From Chitinophaga eiseniae (GTDB lineage Bacteria > Bacteroidota > Bacteroidia > Chitinophagales > Chitinophagaceae), in NCBI RefSeq assembly GCF_012641265.1, contig NZ_JABAHZ010000005.1, positions 434,001 to 498,000 of the forward strand: DNA of 64,000 nt. The letters are read 5' to 3'. Every line of letters starts with the position of its first letter. The first letter of the stretch is position 1. Under the pieces are notes generated by a model that did no database searches, was not told where the DNA came from, and saw only the letters and a program-made list of their open reading frames with translations. Below, piece after piece: positions 60,234-64,000 of this stretch. The position numbers were made by a program, and so were the translations under genes.

Positions 60234-62453
60234 ATGAAAAAAGTTCTATCCTTTCTTGCCTGTTTATTCATGACCACGATGCTATCTGCTCAAAAAACGG
60301 TTTATATCCCGCCAGAATTCAGCACGGATCCCTATCTATCCACCTGGTCCTGGTCGCGGAGTTACCAGTCGGCCAACTTTGTTGTATTCTGGGGGAATGT
60401 AGTAGGCACTAATCCCGCGTCCTACAGCGATCCAAACCTGGCTTTCAATCCTGTAGCAGTTTGCGATACGCTGGAGAAAATTTATACCAAATACATTGCG
60501 CAAATTGGCTTTTGCTCCGACACCGCTACCAAGAACCTGGGAAAGTACAAACTCATCATTGTGATGAATGACACCTGGGGCAGTGGAGGACCCAGTGGCT
60601 GGGCATTTGGCGGTACTTATGGCAATACAATCGGTGCTATGTGGGTACATCCGAACGCTACCCGTGATGGCGGCGTTACCAGTCATGAGCTCACCCACAG
60701 TTTGCAGGGTATGATTGCTATCCAGGAAAACCCCAACTGCGGTTTCAATGACTATGAACCTGCCGGCTTCTTTTGGGAAACCCACGCCAACTTTATGCGT
60801 ACACAAATGTATCCCCGTTTTGCGAACGATGACCTCCCCCGGTGGATGGCTACCAGCATGTTCCATTACAGCTCTACCCGCCATCATTACGATGCCTTTA
60901 AAATGCTGTGGTATATGCAACAGGTAGATGGTATTACCATGGTAAACCGGCTGTGGAAGGAATCTATCCGTACCAGTTCCTCTGCCGGCGAACATCCGCT
61001 GATGACCTACCGGCGGCTAAAAAGCTGGACACAGGCGCAACTCAACGATTTTATGTTTGACTATGTCAAAAGGGAAGTAGCCTGCGACTATACCGTCAAT
61101 AATTTCGGCGCTATCTATAAAGCAGAGCGCGACCGGCTCAAAACACAGGAACCCCATTATATCTGGCGCTTATACACCATGTTGCAGCAAATCAGCGCCG
61201 GCACCGGGAGATATAAGATCGACAATGCCAGTGCTCCGCAAGACTACGGCTATAATATCATTCCCTTGTATACTACCTGCAGCGGCCGTAACGTAACCGT
61301 GAAATTCAAAGGGCATACGGAGGTCAACAGCACGGCAGGCTGGCGATACGGCTTTGTGGCCACCCTGGCTGACGGCACTATTTCCCGGTACGGCGCCACT
61401 GCTACGGCCAACGAAAGCGAAATCAGTTTCACGATGAACAGTAATGAAAGTCAGCTGTACCTGGTGGTCATGGGCGCGCCCACTACCCACACCAGTTATG
61501 TATGGGAACCCGGATGGCCCAAGATCAGGCGTTATCCATACGAGCTCCGTATAGCCAATGCCGTACCTGAAGGCTACCAGAGCACTTTCCGCTCCGCCTA
61601 CAAAACTAACGGGCACACGCATACGAACGGAGGCGGCTGGGTAGCCAACAGCGCCAGCGTGGCATCTACGGCTTATGTAGGCCCAAAAGCCATTGTGCTG
61701 GGCAACTCCAACATTACAGGTACGGCCCAAATTACCGGCAATGCCTGGGTAGAAAATGCCACCGTAGGCAATACCGTTACCATTAGCGGTAATGCCAGCA
61801 TTTATGGAGGTTCATATACCGGCAGTGCCATCATTACCGACAATGCCGTGCTCACCAACTGTACCGTTTCCGGTAATGTTAATGTAACAGGCGATGCGCT
61901 GGAATGGGGCGTTACCTTCGGCAATTCCGTGATAGTAGGCGGCGATGCCGAAATCGGCAGCTGTGCCACCAACGGTACCTACCTGCAGGTGCCTCACTCC
62001 AATAATGGCCGCAACGATTGCGACGGCAAAGGCGCCGGCGACGCGTCTAACGTGGATATCAACAGTGCCTGGACCCAGTTTACCGATGCCCAGATGGCCT
62101 GGAGTACCACTCCGTCCTGTAACGGTACCCTCAGCACTGCTGATGTCGATAGCAGCACTTTAACGCCGGCATTCGCTAAAATAGGCAGCAGTACAGGCAA
62201 TACCCGTATACGCATTTCCCCTAACCCGGTGAGCAACCAGTTTACCGTTGCGCTGGAGGGATTTGCTGCCAGCAGTAATGTGCAATTAATTATTTACAAC
62301 AACCAGGGTGCGCCGGTGCATGTAAAAGACCTGCAGCGTAGCAGAACAGCTACCCTGCGGGTGAAAGACTGGAGCAAGACCAGTGGCGTATATTATCTGC
62401 GTGCTACGGGAGGCAATAAAACAGCGATAGAGAAGTTGGTCGTAACGGAATAG
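60234..62453 (+). CDS. T9SS-exported HExxH metallopeptidase-like protein (DUF6055/AvrXca-like)
   Basis: 739 residues. Signal peptide to about 20 (MLSAQ). N-terminal peptidase-like domain (about 25-330) with H151-E-L-T-H155 and E182 in FWETHANF, fitting a gluzincin zinc site. A beta-sandwich follows (about 335-455), then imperfect hexapeptide repeats (about 470-600, for example NITGTAQITGNAWVENAT) that should fold as a left-handed parallel beta-helix, and a T9SS C-terminal domain (about 665-739, ISPNPVSNQFTVALEG). Closest known family, as I recall, is DUF6055 with Svx/AvrXca proteins. Substrate unknown. Confidence 0.82.
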   Translation: MKKVLSFLACLFMTTMLSAQKTVYIPPEFSTDPYLSTWSWSRSYQSANFVVFWGNVVGTNPASYSDPNLAFNPVAVCDTLEKIYTKYIAQIGFCSDTATKNLGKYKLIIVMNDTWGSGGPSGWAFGGTYGNTIGAMWVHPNATRDGGVTSHELTHSLQGMIAIQENPNCGFNDYEPAGFFWETHANFMRTQMYPRFANDDLPRWMATSMFHYSSTRHHYDAFKMLWYMQQVDGITMVNRLWKESIRTSSSAGEHPLMTYRRLKSWTQAQLNDFMFDYVKREVACDYTVNNFGAIYKAERDRLKTQEPHYIWRLYTMLQQISAGTGRYKIDNASAPQDYGYNIIPLYTTCSGRNVTVKFKGHTEVNSTAGWRYGFVATLADGTISRYGATATANESEISFTMNSNESQLYLVVMGAPTTHTSYVWEPGWPKIRRYPYELRIANAVPEGYQSTFRSAYKTNGHTHTNGGGWVANSASVASTAYVGPKAIVLGNSNITGTAQITGNAWVENATVGNTVTISGNASIYGGSYTGSAIITDNAVLTNCTVSGNVNVTGDALEWGVTFGNSVIVGGDAEIGSCATNGTYLQVPHSNNGRNDCDGKGAGDASNVDINSAWTQFTDAQMAWSTTPSCNGTLSTADVDSSTLTPAFAKIGSSTGNTRIRISPNPVSNQFTVALEGFAASSNVQLIIYNNQGAPVHVKDLQRSRTATLRVKDWSKTSGVYYLRATGGNKTAIEKLVVTE

Positions 62454-62479
62454 CGACAACCAGTAAAGTAATAAAGCAA

Positions 62480-62512
62480 AACAGCCGCTCTGATCAGATC
62501 AGAACGGCTGTT
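62480..62512. terminator. Bidirectional terminator, metallopeptidase / lpdA
   Basis: ACAGCCG / CGGCTGT with TCTGAT / ATCAGA, one mismatch between, loop CAG (62481-62511), between convergent genes. Confidence 0.75.
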
Positions 62513-62532
62513 GCTGTATTTACAATGTATTA

Positions 62533-63939
62533 TTACAGGTGAATCGCTTCGCCGTAAGCTACTTCTATAGCGTCTTTTACAGATTCGCTCATAGTTGGGT
62601 GCGGGTGGATAGAATCCAGCACTTCCTGGTAAGTAGTTTCCAGTTTGCGTGCTACTACTGTTTCAGCGATGATTTCAGTTACGTTGGCGCCAATCATGTG
62701 GGTACCTAACCATTCGCCGTATTTAGCATCAAAAATTACTTTTACGAAGCCTTCAGTAGCGCCGGCAGCAGAAGCTTTACCGGAAGCAGAGAATGGGAAT
62801 TTACCCACTTTCACTTCGTAACCAGCTTCTTTAGCCGCTTTTTCAGTGTAACCTACAGAAGCAATTTCAGGCGCGCAATAAGTACAGCCTGGGATGTTCA
62901 TGTAGTCGATTGTTTCTGGTTTGTGCGCATATTTCTTTTCATTGTATGCGATGGCTTCCACGCAAACGATACCTTCTTTAGAAGCTACGTGTGCCAGTGC
63001 CTGACCAGGAACCATGTCGCCGATAGCGTAAACGCCCGGTACATTGGTTTGGTAGTATTTATCTACCAGTACACGGCCTTTATCGGTTTTGATACCCAGT
63101 CCTTCCAGACCGATATTTTCGATATTGGCAGCGATACCTACCGCGCTCAGTACCACGTCTGCTTCCAGGGTGATTTCGCCGGTCTGGGTTTTTACTTTTG
63201 CTTTTACACCGTTACCAGTGGCTTCCACCGCTTCTACAGAGGCGTTAGTCATGATTTCGATGCCTTTCTTTTTGTATATTTTTTCCAGTTCTTTGGAGAT
63301 ATCTTCATCTTCTACTGGTACAATGCGGGGGAGGAATTCAACGATGGTTACTTTAGTACCGAGGGTAGCATAGAAGTAAGCGAATTCAACGCCGATAGCA
63401 CCGGAGCCTACCACGATCATGGATTTAGGCTGCTGAGGCAGTACCATGGCTTCGCGGTAACCAATTACATTTTTACCGTCGATTTTCAGGTTTGGCAGTT
63501 CACGTGCACGTGCACCGGTAGCCAGGATGATGTGTTTAGCATCGTATACTGTAGCTTTACCGTCTTTGTCGGTAACTTCTACCTGGCCTTTGGTTTTTAA
63601 CTTACCATTGCCCATTAACACATCAATCTTATTCTTTTTCATCAGGAACTGAACGCCCCTGCTCATTTTATCGGCAACACCGCGACTACGTTTGATTACC
63701 GCATCAAATTCTACTTTTGCATCACTTACTGTGATACCATAGTCTTTTGAATGCTGGGTATATTCGAATACCTGTGCAGTTTTTAATAAAGCTTTGGTTG
63801 GAATACAGCCCCAGTTTAAACAGATACCACCCAGGTTCTCTCTTTCCACTATTGCAGTTTTAAATCCCAGCTGAGAAGCACGGATAGCAGCCACATATCC
63901 GCCGGGCCCACTACCAATTACGATTACGTCGTATGCCAT
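62533..63939 (-). CDS. lpdA: Dihydrolipoyl dehydrogenase
   Basis: 468 residues. E3 component of pyruvate and 2-oxoglutarate dehydrogenases and the glycine cleavage system; reoxidises dihydrolipoamide using FAD and NAD. FAD-binding VIGSGPGGYVAAIRASQLG, redox pair C40-LNWG-C45, NAD-binding VVGSGAIGVEFAYFYATLG (about 178-196), YAIGDMVPGQALAHVA, and the C-terminal base HPHPTMSE are all present. Own promoter with perfect -7 box 26 nt upstream. The partner E1/E2 genes are not in the window. Confidence 0.97.
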   Translation of the reverse strand: MAYDVIVIGSGPGGYVAAIRASQLGFKTAIVERENLGGICLNWGCIPTKALLKTAQVFEYTQHSKDYGITVSDAKVEFDAVIKRSRGVADKMSRGVQFLMKKNKIDVLMGNGKLKTKGQVEVTDKDGKATVYDAKHIILATGARARELPNLKIDGKNVIGYREAMVLPQQPKSMIVVGSGAIGVEFAYFYATLGTKVTIVEFLPRIVPVEDEDISKELEKIYKKKGIEIMTNASVEAVEATGNGVKAKVKTQTGEITLEADVVLSAVGIAANIENIGLEGLGIKTDKGRVLVDKYYQTNVPGVYAIGDMVPGQALAHVASKEGIVCVEAIAYNEKKYAHKPETIDYMNIPGCTYCAPEIASVGYTEKAAKEAGYEVKVGKFPFSASGKASAAGATEGFVKVIFDAKYGEWLGTHMIGANVTEIIAETVVARKLETTYQEVLDSIHPHPTMSESVKDAIEVAYGEAIHL

Positions 63940-63965
63940 ATTGTTTAATTTTAAATTGAACTGGC

Positions 63966-63973
63966 CAAAGGTA
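63966..63973 (-). promoter_or_regulatory. -7 box for lpdA
   Basis: Minus strand TACCTTTG, perfect match, 26 nt before the lpdA ATG. Confidence 0.45.
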
Positions 63974-64000
63974 AAGAAATAAGCAGAAAGCGCAAAGCAT

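Noticed and set aside
52095..62453. Polysaccharide utilization locus
   Set aside because: No SusC/SusD pair, no glycoside hydrolase; only peptidases.

Overview
The window looks like chromosomal housekeeping and accessory DNA from a member of the Bacteroidota, most likely the Chitinophagaceae (Chitinophaga-like). Evidence: a SecDF fusion, a short primary sigma factor without region 1.1, a long NusB, an S46 dipeptidyl-peptidase, proteins ending in type IX secretion (T9SS) C-terminal domains, families such as DUF3822, DUF4249, DUF4397 and DUF2167, and many TAnnTTTG -7 promoter boxes of the Bacteroidota type. I see no rRNA, tRNA, CRISPR array, prophage or insertion sequence. I count 57 protein genes, one of them cut by the left edge.

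Layout. 1-3.3 kb: yajQ (partial), then a four-gene ECF-sigma operon (sigma factor, anti-sigma-like membrane protein, two predicted secreted beta-repeat proteins). 3.6-11.5 kb: a TonB-dependent-receptor-type barrel, a DUF2167 protein, lgt with a hemerythrin, and divergent bacilliredoxin and Hsp20 genes, followed by a kinase-less membrane protein. 11.9-19 kb: arginine-decarboxylase-type enzyme, WbqC, an LEA-like lipoprotein, an HMA copper-type protein, pyrE, a NUDIX hydrolase and the DUF3822-rsmD-coaD-thioesterase operon. 20-34.6 kb: MATE exporter, TPR protein, folB, trxB, DUF4249 lipoprotein, rpoD, threonine aldolase, valS, a large metallopeptidase-propeller-barrel protein and sdaA. 34.7-44.3 kb: two FKBP lipoproteins, groES-groEL, the nusB-DUF1573-yajC-coaE cluster, an A-type Fe-S protein without its C-terminal cysteines, and secDF. 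44.5-52 kb: a class-A-beta-lactamase-fold hydrolase, a DUF4397 lipoprotein, an aminotransferase, an M23 membrane peptidase, an acyl-CoA mutase large subunit and a methyltransferase. 52-62.5 kb: an extracellular peptidase zone (S46, M57, S8, a DUF6055-like HExxH protein) with an orphan LytS-type sensor kinase; then lpdA.

How the parts work together. Protein folding and export is over-represented: GroES/EL, Hsp20, two FKBPs, SecDF, YajC, Lgt, TrxB and a bacilliredoxin. groES and the bacilliredoxin/Hsp20 pair share TGACA/TGTCA elements upstream, which may mark a common stress control. Central metabolism is represented by CoA synthesis (coaD, coaE), pyrE, folB, sdaA, threonine aldolase, the mutase and lpdA. 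The peptidase zone fits a polymer- and protein-degrading soil bacterium: T9SS-exported S8 and HExxH enzymes would act outside, and the periplasmic S46 enzyme would release dipeptides.

I did not find a clearly undescribed multi-gene system. The signals most worth checking are non-coding: four 20-bp direct repeats between pyrE and the NUDIX gene, three phased 14-bp palindromes between trxB and folB, a 93-nt structured inverted repeat near 55.6 kb, a possible small RNA near 11.7 kb, and the shared TGACA elements. Among proteins, the most unusual are the A-type Fe-S protein lacking two ligands, the T9SS metallopeptidase with a hexapeptide beta-helix, and the peptidase-propeller-barrel protein.
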